Assembly: GCA_945870115.1 (NCBI GenBank)
Contig: CAMBRH010000157.1
Span: 1 to 7,882 of the forward strand
Direction: 5' to 3'
Length of the DNA: 7,882 nt
DNA from: Chitinophaga pinensis
GTDB lineage: Bacteria > Bacteroidota > Bacteroidia > Flavobacteriales_D > Crocinitomicaceae
The notes beneath the pieces are model-generated. The model ran no database searches and had not been told where the DNA came from. It saw only the letters and a program-made list of their open reading frames with translations. Shown here piece by piece: positions 1 through 6,089 of the stretch (its first letter is position 1; each line of letters starts with the position of its first letter). The translations under genes were made by a program, and so were the position numbers.

Positions 1-532
1 AGCGCCTTTTGCACTTTTAGGAATTTTACCGCTATTATCTGAATTAGAATTTGTAGCACAATTTTCAAGAAATGATTCAGATTTATTTACACTGAATGGA
101 CGATTATTTATTTGGTATTTTGCCTTAGATGAATTTATTCAATTTAAATTAATTCATCTTTTTGGTTATGGATATTATGGACATGTGACCTCTGGAGCTT
201 CTTCAAGTTGGGCTTTTCTATTTGGTGCTTATCTCAATCCCGATACTGTTCATCCCCATAATTCAATTTTTTCACTTTTATTTGATATAGGTTATTTAGG
301 GATTTTAGTTATCATATCTATTTTTTTTACGATTACCAAAATTTTAGTAAAGCATTGGAAAAATGATAAAATTTTCACTCTAAATTTATACTCATATATT
401 TTATTTACTATTTTTATTTCAATAACCGAATCCTTTATTGGATTATACTATTTAAATACAATGACTTTATTCGTAAGTTTTTTTGTATTTTTGTTTGCAA
501 TGGATTCTTTAAAATCAAAAGATAATGATTAA
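1..532 (+). CDS. O-antigen polymerase/ligase family protein (Wzy/WaaL type), C-terminal part
   Basis: This is the 3' part of a gene that enters from the left edge; frame 2 is open from base 2 to the TAA at 530-532, giving about 176 residues. The visible protein is a hydrophobic inner-membrane protein. An early TLNGR-x-x-IW motif (about bases 95-114) and a later HPHNS motif (from base 251), followed by a GYLG turn, match the pattern of the Wzy_C/O-antigen ligase family, whose members polymerise repeat units or ligate glycan at the periplasmic face. About three membrane segments follow the HPHN motif (around LGILVIISIFF, ILFTIFISI and FVSFFVFLFAM). An ATG or GTG inside this stretch is not the real start, because the family motif lies upstream of base 185. 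It overlaps the next gene by 8 bases and sits with glycosyltransferases, which supports surface polysaccharide assembly. Polymerase and ligase cannot be told apart from this fragment. Confidence 0.8.
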   Translation, partial: APFALLGILPLLSELEFVAQFSRNDSDLFTLNGRLFIWYFALDEFIQFKLIHLFGYGYYGHVTSGASSSWAFLFGAYLNPDTVHPHNSIFSLLFDIGYLGILVIISIFFTITKILVKHWKNDKIFTLNLYSYILFTIFISITESFIGLYYLNTMTLFVSFFVFLFAMDSLKSKDND

Positions 533-1328
533 TACTTTAAAAAAATTTCACCCCACAAGGTTGATACCTGCAATTCAAAGAAGGTTAGCAGAAAAAAAAT
601 TCTTAAAACTTTGGAATAATTCCAATAAAGGTAAGGAAAATAAAGAGTACTTAAAAACCTTAAAAGATATTCATAAGGGAGAAAGATTATTTCTTATCGC
701 TAATGGACCAAGTATTAAAGACATGGATCTGGGTGTCTTGAAGAATGAATTTACGATGTGTATGAATCGATTTTATATTTATTTTGATAAGATTGGTTTT
801 GTGCCTAATTATTTAGTTTGTGTTGAAGACCTTGTTTTAGGTCAATTTGCTGAAGATTTTAATAATATTCCAATTGAAGGTAAATTCGTAAATTGGAGAT
901 TTCATCAACAAATCAATAAATGCCATTACTTAAAAGAAGCTTTTGCATTCAATCCATTTTTTCAAAATGATATTACTAATCCAACCCATTTTGGAGGAAC
1001 TGTTACCTTTGCTTGTTTACAACTAGCATATTATATGGGCTTTTCAGAAATAATTATTATTGGAATGGATCATTCTTTTAAAGAAAAAGGTATTCCAAAT
1101 AAAATAGAAGTTAGAAAATATGAAAAAGATGAAAGCCATTTTGATCCAAACTATTTTCCAAAAGGGATGAAATGGAAACTACCTGATCTAGATAAATCTG
1201 AAATTGGCTATCTAATTGCCAGAAATTTCTATGAGTCTAATAATAGAAAAATAATTGACGCTACAATAAATGGTAAATGCGAAATTTTTGATAAACAAGA
1301 TTTTTCTTCAATTAACTTAAAAAAATAG
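525..1328 (+). CDS. DUF115 / MptE-like protein, putative glycosyltransferase of the polysaccharide locus
   Basis: This 267-residue soluble protein has no signal peptide. A Rossmann-like opening (FLIANGPSIKD, residues 56-66) is followed by MNRF (80-83), then a GGTVTFACLQLAYYMGF helix (157-173) leading into a strand ending IIGMDHSF (178-185). These are the hallmarks of the 6-hydroxymethylpterin diphosphokinase MptE-like/DUF115 family. In bacteria the family is found in glycan loci and in Maf flagellar glycosyltransferases; a pterin role is unlikely here given the neighbours. The NGPS motif, the G-T-V helix and a downstream ESHF motif (203-206) also recall GT42 sialyltransferases such as Cst-II, where NGPSLK, TSGVYM and a catalytic RSH-His occur in the same order. 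That comparison is from memory and functional transfer is inference; donor and acceptor are unknown. The start ATG lies inside the upstream gene (8-base ATGATTAA overlap), suggesting translational coupling. Confidence 0.75.
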   Translation: MINTLKKFHPTRLIPAIQRRLAEKKFLKLWNNSNKGKENKEYLKTLKDIHKGERLFLIANGPSIKDMDLGVLKNEFTMCMNRFYIYFDKIGFVPNYLVCVEDLVLGQFAEDFNNIPIEGKFVNWRFHQQINKCHYLKEAFAFNPFFQNDITNPTHFGGTVTFACLQLAYYMGFSEIIIIGMDHSFKEKGIPNKIEVRKYEKDESHFDPNYFPKGMKWKLPDLDKSEIGYLIARNFYESNNRKIIDATINGKCEIFDKQDFSSINLKK

Positions 1329-1332
1329 TATT

Positions 1333-2088
1333 TTGATAAATAATTACAAGAAAATAATTAGCTTAAATATCACTAGTGGAACTTATAATTCTTTTTTAGA
1401 TAATATTGTAAATTTAGCTAAAGAAAAAAAATCCTCTTATGTGTGTGTTGCAAATGTTCACATGACAATTGAAGCTTATGATGATTCAGATTTTTGTGAA
1501 ATTGTTAATAAAGCAGATATTGTTACACCAGATGGAATGCCTTTAGCCAAAGCATTTAAAATTTTGTATGGGGTTAAACAAGACCGAGTTGCTGGTATGG
1601 ATTTGTTACCAGATTTATTGGAAATTTCTGAAAGAATAGGCTTGTCAGTATATTTTTATGGAGGTACAGATTTAATGCTTGATAAGACTAAAAATTTCAT
1701 AAACAATAAATATCCCAATTTGAAAATGGCGGGTTTATTTAGTCCACCTTTTAGAATATTAAATGAAATTGAAAAAAAAGAAGTTTCTGAAAAAATTAAT
1801 TCATCCGAACCTAACATTGTTTTTGTTGTTTTAGGTTGCCCAAAACAAGAAAGATGGATGGCAGAAAATAAAGGAATTATTAATGCATGTATGATTGGAG
1901 TAGGAGGAGCATTGCCAGTTCTTATTGGTGAACAAAAAAGAGCGCCAAAATGGATGCAATCTCTTAGCTTGGAATGGCTTTACAGATTTTTTCAAGAACC
2001 AAAAAGATTATTTAGGAGATATTTTTATACGAATACAAAATTTTTATACCTTTTATTTAAAAATAAATTTTTTGTTAGAAATAGATAA
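1333..2088 (+). CDS. WecG/TagA/CpsF family glycosyltransferase (GT26)
   Basis: The protein has 251 residues, the normal length for GT26 enzymes, which transfer a sugar such as ManNAc or ManNAcA from a UDP donor onto a lipid-linked acceptor at the cytoplasmic membrane. Visible family signatures are an early ANVHM segment (40-44), TPDGMP (65-70; Asp67 aligns with the proposed catalytic base of TagA), RVAGMDL (85-91), a YFYGG turn (107-111), LGCPKQERWM (167-176) and GVGGALPVLIGEQKRAPKWM (189-208). A basic C-terminal tail (EWLYRFFQEPKRLFRRY) resembles the membrane-targeting end of TagA-like enzymes. The only start that keeps the first strand (IISLNI) is TTG at 1333: the next in-frame ATG (residue 44) would remove it. 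A lies at -3, -6 and -12, which suits Bacteroidota initiation. It begins 4 bases after the upstream stop, so it belongs to the same operon. The exact sugar cannot be read from sequence. Confidence 0.88.
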   Translation: MINNYKKIISLNITSGTYNSFLDNIVNLAKEKKSSYVCVANVHMTIEAYDDSDFCEIVNKADIVTPDGMPLAKAFKILYGVKQDRVAGMDLLPDLLEISERIGLSVYFYGGTDLMLDKTKNFINNKYPNLKMAGLFSPPFRILNEIEKKEVSEKINSSEPNIVFVVLGCPKQERWMAENKGIINACMIGVGGALPVLIGEQKRAPKWMQSLSLEWLYRFFQEPKRLFRRYFYTNTKFLYLLFKNKFFVRNR

Positions 2089-2106
2089 TTCGATTATTTA
2101 ATTTTT
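2081..2106. terminator. AT-rich hairpin at convergent gene ends, possible bidirectional terminator
   Basis: Bases 2082-2089 pair with 2093-2100 around a TCG loop (8 base pairs, one of them G-T), followed by T5 at 2102-2106 on the + strand. The hairpin covers the TAA of the GT26 gene (2086-2088) and the TAA of rfbB (2094-2096 on the other strand). The stem is nearly all A-T, so it is weak. Its position between convergent operons, not its strength, is the main argument for a terminator. Confidence 0.35.
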
Positions 2107-3104
2107 AAATACCAGTCAATGGTCTTTAAAATTCCAGAATCAAAATTTTCTTCAGCTTTCCAATTTAACTGAGATTCAATTTTTGTTGCGTCAATAGCAT
2201 AACGTTTATCGTGACCCAATCTATCAGTCACAAATGTGATTTGATTTGCATAAGGTTTTCCATCTGTTCGAGGTCTTTTTTGATCTAAAATAGCTAGAAT
2301 TTTTTTGGTGAGTTCAATATTCGTAAGTTCATTTTTGCCTCCAATATTGTAAGTTTCCCCGCTTTTCCCTAAGTGAAATGCATCATCTATACCTTTACAA
2401 TGATCTAAAACATAAAGCCAATCTCGCACATTTTCACCATTTCCATAAATTGGAATATTTTCTAGATTAATAGCCTTTCTAATTATTGTAGGAATAAGTT
2501 TCTCCGAGTGTTGTTTTGGGCCATAATTGTTTGAGCAATTTGTTGTTACTGTGTTAAGTCCAAATGTGTGGTAATAACTTCTAACGAGCATATCACTGCT
2601 TGCCTTTGATGCGCTGTATGGACTATTAGGAGCATATGGGGTTTCTTCAGTAAATAATCCAGTTTTTCCTAAGGTGCCATAAACTTCATCAGTTGATACA
2701 TGTAAAAAACGGGCATTTTTAAAATTTGGTTTAATATTATTGTTGTCAAACCAAGTTTTTTTAGCTGTTTCAATTAAGATATGAGTTCCTACTATGTTTG
2801 TTTGAATAAATGCTGATGAATCTTTGATTGAATTATCTACATGAGATTCTGCAGCAAAATGAAAAACTCCTTGAAACTCGTATTTCAAAAATAAACTTTC
2901 AACTAGTTTATTGTCACAAATATCTCCGTGAATAAAGGTGTATCTTGTTTCATGCTCTGAAATTTCTCTCAAGTTGTCTAAATTTCCGGCATATGTGAGA
3001 ATATCCAAATTTACAATATTGTAATTAGGATATTTTTGCAGTAAATGAATTATAAAGTTTGAACCTATAAATCCTGCACCACCAGTTATTAAAATATTAA
3101 CCAT
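2094..3104 (-). CDS. rfbB: dTDP-glucose 4,6-dehydratase (RmlB/RfbB)
   Basis: This cytoplasmic NAD-dependent extended SDR converts dTDP-glucose to dTDP-4-keto-6-deoxyglucose. At 336 residues it is close to the family norm (about 340-360). Motifs seen in order are TGGAGFIGSN (7-16, NAD binding), HFAAESHVD (82-90), STDEVYG (137-143, with the Thr-Asp-Glu catalytic set), YSASK (163-167, catalytic Tyr and Lys), NNYGP (192-196), NVRDWLYV (225-232) and DRLGHDKRYAID (294-305), the last diagnostic of RmlB. No truncation or missing catalytic residue is seen. It is the last gene of the minus-strand operon. Its ATG lies upstream of the rfbC stop (8-base overlap), so translation is probably coupled. The product feeds RfbC, or any other dTDP-6-deoxysugar pathway in the cell. 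Confidence 0.97.
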   Translation of the reverse strand: MVNILITGGAGFIGSNFIIHLLQKYPNYNIVNLDILTYAGNLDNLREISEHETRYTFIHGDICDNKLVESLFLKYEFQGVFHFAAESHVDNSIKDSSAFIQTNIVGTHILIETAKKTWFDNNNIKPNFKNARFLHVSTDEVYGTLGKTGLFTEETPYAPNSPYSASKASSDMLVRSYYHTFGLNTVTTNCSNNYGPKQHSEKLIPTIIRKAINLENIPIYGNGENVRDWLYVLDHCKGIDDAFHLGKSGETYNIGGKNELTNIELTKKILAILDQKRPRTDGKPYANQITFVTDRLGHDKRYAIDATKIESQLNWKAEENFDSGILKTIDWYLKIK

Positions 3105-3648
3105 GATTTTTTTTGAATTCGTTAAAAGTGTTTAAATTAATATCTTTTTCTGAAAGGATTAATTTACTTAAGTCTATTTTCCAATCGATATTTAAATCGT
3201 CGTCGTTCCAAATTATCCCAGTCTCATTTTCAGGCGAGTAGTAATTATCAACTTTATAGGAAAAAACAACAGATTCACTCAAAACAACAAATCCGTGTGC
3301 AAACCCTCTTGGAATAAATAACTGCTTCTTATTCGTATCATTTAATATAATAGAAAAAGTTTTTCCATAAGTTTGAGAATTTTCTCTCAAGTCAACAACA
3401 ACATCCAAAACTTCACCTTCAATAACGCGTATTAATTTACTTTGTTCAAAAGGTTTTTTCTGGATATGTAAGCCCCTTAAAACTCCAAAGCTTGATTTGG
3501 ATTCATTGTCTTGAATAAAGTTAATATCACCAATGTTTTCTTTAAAAGACGATAAGCTAAAGGTTTCAGAAAAATATCCACGTTTATCTTCAAATACTTT
3601 TGGACAAATTTCAAATAGCCCTTTGATTTCTGTTTCAAGGAATTTCAT
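3097..3648 (-). CDS. rfbC: dTDP-4-dehydrorhamnose 3,5-epimerase (RmlC/RfbC)
   Basis: This 183-residue cupin enzyme (usual length 180-190) epimerises C3 and C5 of dTDP-4-keto-6-deoxyglucose to give dTDP-4-keto-L-rhamnose. Visible motifs are DKRGYFSETF (21-30), the QDNESKSSFGVLRGLH stretch (46-61) with the catalytic His61, a VVVDLR strand (83-88), the cupin loop FIPRGFAHGF (111-120), and the F-S-Y-K-V-D-N-Y-Y segment (129-137) supplying the active-site tyrosines. The start ATG shares an ATGA overlap with the rfbA stop, the classic sign of coupled translation. True 3,5-epimerases are hard to separate from dTDP-sugar 3- or 5-epimerases of other deoxysugar pathways. The close motif match and the rfbA-rfbC-rfbB order favour the rhamnose enzyme. 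Confidence 0.95.
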   Translation of the reverse strand: MKFLETEIKGLFEICPKVFEDKRGYFSETFSLSSFKENIGDINFIQDNESKSSFGVLRGLHIQKKPFEQSKLIRVIEGEVLDVVVDLRENSQTYGKTFSIILNDTNKKQLFIPRGFAHGFVVLSESVVFSYKVDNYYSPENETGIIWNDDDLNIDWKIDLSKLILSEKDINLNTFNEFKKNHG

Positions 3649-4523
3649 TTGTTTTTTATTTTTTCTTTTAAATATTGACCATAACCAGTTTTTAGTAAAG
3701 GCTTAATTAATTCTCTTAGTTTTAGAGTATCTATGTATCCTAAGTCATAAGCGATTTCTTCAATGCAAGCGATTTTTAATCCTTGACGTTTTTCAATTGT
3801 TTGAATAAACGAACTGGCCTCCAATAAAGATTCATGTGTTCCAGTGTCAAGCCAGGCATAACCTCTACCTAAAAGTTGGACATTTAATTTGTTATTTTTG
3901 AGATAAACTTCATTTACTGTCGTGATTTCTAATTCTCCTCTTTCTGAAGGCTTTATAAGTTTAGATATTTTAATTACATCATTTGTGTAAAAGTACAATC
4001 CTGTAACTGCAAAATTTGATTTTGGATAAATAGGTTTTTCTTCGATAGAAATTACTTTATTTTCAGAATTAAATTCAGCTACTCCATATCTTTCTGGATC
4101 TGCAACATTGTAACAGAAAATGGATGATTCATTCTCTAAATCTGCTTTTGCTTTTGCAACTTGAAGCTTTTCTATTAGTCCTTGTCCGTAGAAAATATTG
4201 TCTCCTAAAACTAAACATACAGATTCTGAACCAATGAATTCTTCCGCAATTAGAAATGCTTGAGCAATTCCTTCAGGTTTTTCTTGCGTTAAATAGTTCA
4301 ATTTGATTCCTAAATCATCTCCGGTTCCTAAAAGTTTTTTAAAAGAGTCTTGATCCTCAGGTGTTGTGATTATTAAAATATTCTTAATTTTTGCAAGCAT
4401 TAAAACCGATAAAGGATAATAGATCATAGGTTTATCATAAATTGGTAATAGTTGCTTTGACACTCCTCTTGTGATTGGATACAATCTTGTACCTGATCCT
4501 CCTTCTAAAATAATTCCTTTCAT
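3645..4523 (-). CDS. rfbA: Glucose-1-phosphate thymidylyltransferase (RmlA/RfbA)
   Basis: This cytoplasmic nucleotidyltransferase makes dTDP-glucose from glucose-1-phosphate and dTTP, the first step of the dTDP-rhamnose pathway. It has 292 residues, typical for the family. Motifs are GGSGTRLYP (8-16), VSKQLLPIYDKPMIYYPLS (21-39), EKPEGIAQAF (81-90), LGDNIFYG (106-113, metal-binding Asp108), EEKP (161-164), RGELEIT (195-201) and WLDTGTH (224-230, second Asp226). Residue 7 is Glu where most RmlA proteins I recall have Ala (LAGGSGTRL). The start is set at the ATG at 4523, giving the standard MKGIIL opening. A TTG three codons upstream (4530-4532) is rejected because it lies inside the promoter -7 box. 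It is the first gene of the minus-strand operon and is divergent from the OmpA gene. Confidence 0.96.
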   Translation of the reverse strand: MKGIILEGGSGTRLYPITRGVSKQLLPIYDKPMIYYPLSVLMLAKIKNILIITTPEDQDSFKKLLGTGDDLGIKLNYLTQEKPEGIAQAFLIAEEFIGSESVCLVLGDNIFYGQGLIEKLQVAKAKADLENESSIFCYNVADPERYGVAEFNSENKVISIEEKPIYPKSNFAVTGLYFYTNDVIKISKLIKPSERGELEITTVNEVYLKNNKLNVQLLGRGYAWLDTGTHESLLEASSFIQTIEKRQGLKIACIEEIAYDLGYIDTLKLRELIKPLLKTGYGQYLKEKIKNK

Positions 4524-4529
4524 ATGGTA

Positions 4530-4559
4530 CAAAATTAAAAATTATTAAAACATTTTCAA
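4530..4559 (-). promoter_or_regulatory. Bacteroidota-type promoter of the rfbA-rfbC-rfbB operon
   Basis: On the minus strand TTG (4559-4557) is followed after exactly 19 bases by TAATTTTG (4537-4530), matching the TTG-N19-TAnnTTTG pattern of the Bacteroidota primary sigma factor. The box ends only 6 bases before the rfbA ATG, so transcription should begin at or within a few bases of the start codon. The bases before the ATG (GTACCAT) lack the usual A-rich leader, consistent with a leaderless or near-leaderless mRNA. Confidence 0.7.
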
Positions 4560-4578
4560 GTTTTTTTTTAATTAATAG

Positions 4579-4608
4579 TTGCTTTTTTAAAAAATAAATA
4601 TACCTTTG
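4579..4608 (+). promoter_or_regulatory. Bacteroidota-type promoter of the OmpA-family gene
   Basis: TTG (4579-4581), a 19-base spacer and TACCTTTG (4601-4608) match the consensus TTG-N19-TAnnTTTG; ompA promoters of flavobacteria are known to be strong and of this form. The predicted transcription start is near 4613-4615, giving a leader of roughly 12-20 bases before the ATG. Its -33 element lies 19 bases from that of the opposing rfbA promoter, with a T-tract and a TTAATTAA palindrome (4568-4575) between them. Confidence 0.75.
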
Positions 4609-4626
4609 TCCCGTAATTTAAAAAAT

Positions 4627-5985
4627 ATGTATATGAAAAAAATGTTATTAATTGGATTTTTGTCAGTTGGGTCATCTTTGATGGCGCAGATAAATTTCAA
4701 CAAAGTGGCTTTAGACGTTGAGTTTGGTGCGAATAAAGCAATCAGAAGACAAGGAGAAGTATTGAAAGGTGGTTTTCCACATATTGGTCTAGGTGCTAGA
4801 TACAATGTGACAAATCTTTTCGGTTTTAAAGCTGGATTGGCTTATGACGGTTTTAGAAATGGGAATAAAATAGACTCTTTAAAGATTTACTCAAATTACA
4901 TTAAGCTTGATCTTCAAGGTACAATTAATTTTGGTAATTTGTTCAATATTACTCAATGGAATAAAGTGGGTAAAAAAATCAATTTCCTTGGTCATATAGG
5001 TCCTGGGATTGCTTTTATGACTTCTCCTCAAAGTACAGAGTTAGATAAAACTTTAACATTGACAACAGGGATGATGTTTATGTATAAAGTTAATAGTAAA
5101 TTAGCTATTTGGGGTGATGCTGCAAATGTGTTAAACATTCAAGGTGACTGGGGGTACGATATGAAATTATCAACTCTAGCTGATAGAGGTATTGATAAAG
5201 CACACATGAATGTTGCTTTAGGTGTTTCTTATTACTTAGGTGATATGGCTGAACATGCTGATTGGACTCCAAACATGACTGGTGATGCTGAAGCAATGGC
5301 TGCTCTTAAAGCTAAAATCGAAGCTGCTGAAAAAGCAATGATGGATGATGATAAAGATGGTGTTCCAAATTATTTAGATCAAGAACCAAGTTCTGCTGCA
5401 AATGCAAGCGTTGATACAAAAGGAAGAACTATTAAAGTTGAGAAAGTTGTTGATATGGATGGTGACGGTGTTTTAGATGTAAATGATTTCTGTCCTACTA
5501 TTAAAGGTTCTACAACTGCAAACGGTTGTCCTGATAAAGACGGAGATGGTGTTTATGATTTCGCTGACAAATGTCCAAATGCTGCAGGTTTAGCTATCGA
5601 CGGTGGATGTCCAGTTGTTAATCAAAAAACTAAAGAAACGTTAACTAAAGCTATGGCTGGTGTTCAATTTGATAATGGTAAAGCTACTTTGATCAAAAAA
5701 TCTACACCAATCTTAGACGAAGTTGCTAAAGTAATGTTAGCAAATCCTTCTTATAACTTAGCAATCAACGGACACACTGATAATGCAGGTGACCCAGCGA
5801 AAAACTTACAATTATCAGAAGATAGAGCAAAAGCGGTTAAAGCATATTTAATGGCTAAAGGTGTTGCTGAAGCAAGATTGACTCCAAAAGGATTCGGTGA
5901 TTCTCAACCAAAAGTTTCTAACGCTACTGCTAAAGGTAAAGCTACAAACAGAAGAGTTGAATTCTTAGTTTCTTTTGAACAATAG
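4627..5985 (+). CDS. OmpA-family outer-membrane protein with thrombospondin type 3 repeats
   Basis: This 452-residue exported protein probably anchors the outer membrane to peptidoglycan. A signal peptide (about 1-20, cleavage after LMA, before Gln21) precedes a beta-barrel-like N-terminal domain (about 22-205). A short linker helix leads into calcium-binding thrombospondin type 3 Asp-rich repeats: DDDKDGVPNYLD (240-251), DMDGDGVLDVNDFCP (276-290) and DKDGDGVYDFADKCP (303-317). Cysteines at 289, 301, 316 and 328 are likely disulfide pairs. An OmpA C-terminal domain (about 345-452) contains GHTDNAGD (382-389), with Asp385 and Arg400 as expected meso-diaminopimelate-binding residues, and NRRVEF near the end. 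Start: ATG 4627 has A at -3, -6 and -12; ATG 4633 (MKKMLL) is equally good for the signal peptide. A TTG at 4606 lies in the promoter. The gene is monocistronic, with its own promoter and a strong terminator, and is probably abundantly expressed. Confidence 0.93.
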   Translation: MYMKKMLLIGFLSVGSSLMAQINFNKVALDVEFGANKAIRRQGEVLKGGFPHIGLGARYNVTNLFGFKAGLAYDGFRNGNKIDSLKIYSNYIKLDLQGTINFGNLFNITQWNKVGKKINFLGHIGPGIAFMTSPQSTELDKTLTLTTGMMFMYKVNSKLAIWGDAANVLNIQGDWGYDMKLSTLADRGIDKAHMNVALGVSYYLGDMAEHADWTPNMTGDAEAMAALKAKIEAAEKAMMDDDKDGVPNYLDQEPSSAANASVDTKGRTIKVEKVVDMDGDGVLDVNDFCPTIKGSTTANGCPDKDGDGVYDFADKCPNAAGLAIDGGCPVVNQKTKETLTKAMAGVQFDNGKATLIKKSTPILDEVAKVMLANPSYNLAINGHTDNAGDPAKNLQLSEDRAKAVKAYLMAKGVAEARLTPKGFGDSQPKVSNATAKGKATNRRVEFLVSFEQ

Positions 5986-6013
5986 GAATTAAAATTAAAT
6001 ATTTAAATTATAG

Positions 6014-6043
6014 AAAAGAGTCCCAATTATGGGGCTCTTTTTT
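6014..6043 (+). terminator. Intrinsic terminator after the OmpA-family gene
   Basis: An 11-base-pair stem pairs AAAAGAGTCCC (6014-6024) with GGGGCTCTTTT (6031-6041), with one T-G wobble and a 6-base AATTAT loop, and runs into a T-tract ending at 6043. It starts 28 bases after the OmpA stop and should end that transcript before purM. Confidence 0.88.
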
Positions 6044-6065
6044 ATTTTAATCCAATTCGATTTTA

Positions 6066-6073
6066 TATCTTTG
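6066..6073 (+). promoter_or_regulatory. -7 promoter box for the purM-like gene
   Basis: TATCTTTG fits TAnnTTTG exactly and lies 16 bases before the ATG, so the leader would be about 10-12 bases. No TTG is visible at the expected distance upstream; the region around 6043-6047, next to the preceding terminator's T-tract, reads only T and A. The box is therefore well supported, but the -33 element is weak or absent. Confidence 0.55.
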
Positions 6074-6089
6074 CAAAAAATAAAAAATC

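Noticed and set aside
4524..4532. TTG start giving RfbA three extra residues
   Set aside because: The TTG forms part of the -7 box TAATTTTG, and homologues begin at the MKGIIL ATG.
4561..4600. T-tract and A-tract between the divergent promoters as a phase-variable homopolymer
   Set aside because: The T9 run lies outside both promoter cores and no invertible repeats flank it; such tracts are expected in DNA this AT-rich.
4606..4626. TTG start giving a longer OmpA protein
   Set aside because: The TTG is the end of the -7 box TACCTTTG, upstream of the expected transcription start, and would place charged residues ahead of the signal peptide.
4587..4805. 72-codon minus-strand open frame over the start of the OmpA gene
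   Set aside because: It is antisense to the signal peptide and barrel of a certain gene, has no recognisable domain and overlaps the promoter.
5105..5296. 63-codon minus-strand open frame inside the OmpA gene
   Set aside because: It is a His/Gln-rich shadow of the coding strand with no support.
5340..5620. Asp-rich repeated coding stretch as a possible DNA repeat or slippage site
   Set aside because: The repetition is at protein level (thrombospondin type 3 calcium-binding motifs); the codons differ enough that there is no direct DNA repeat.
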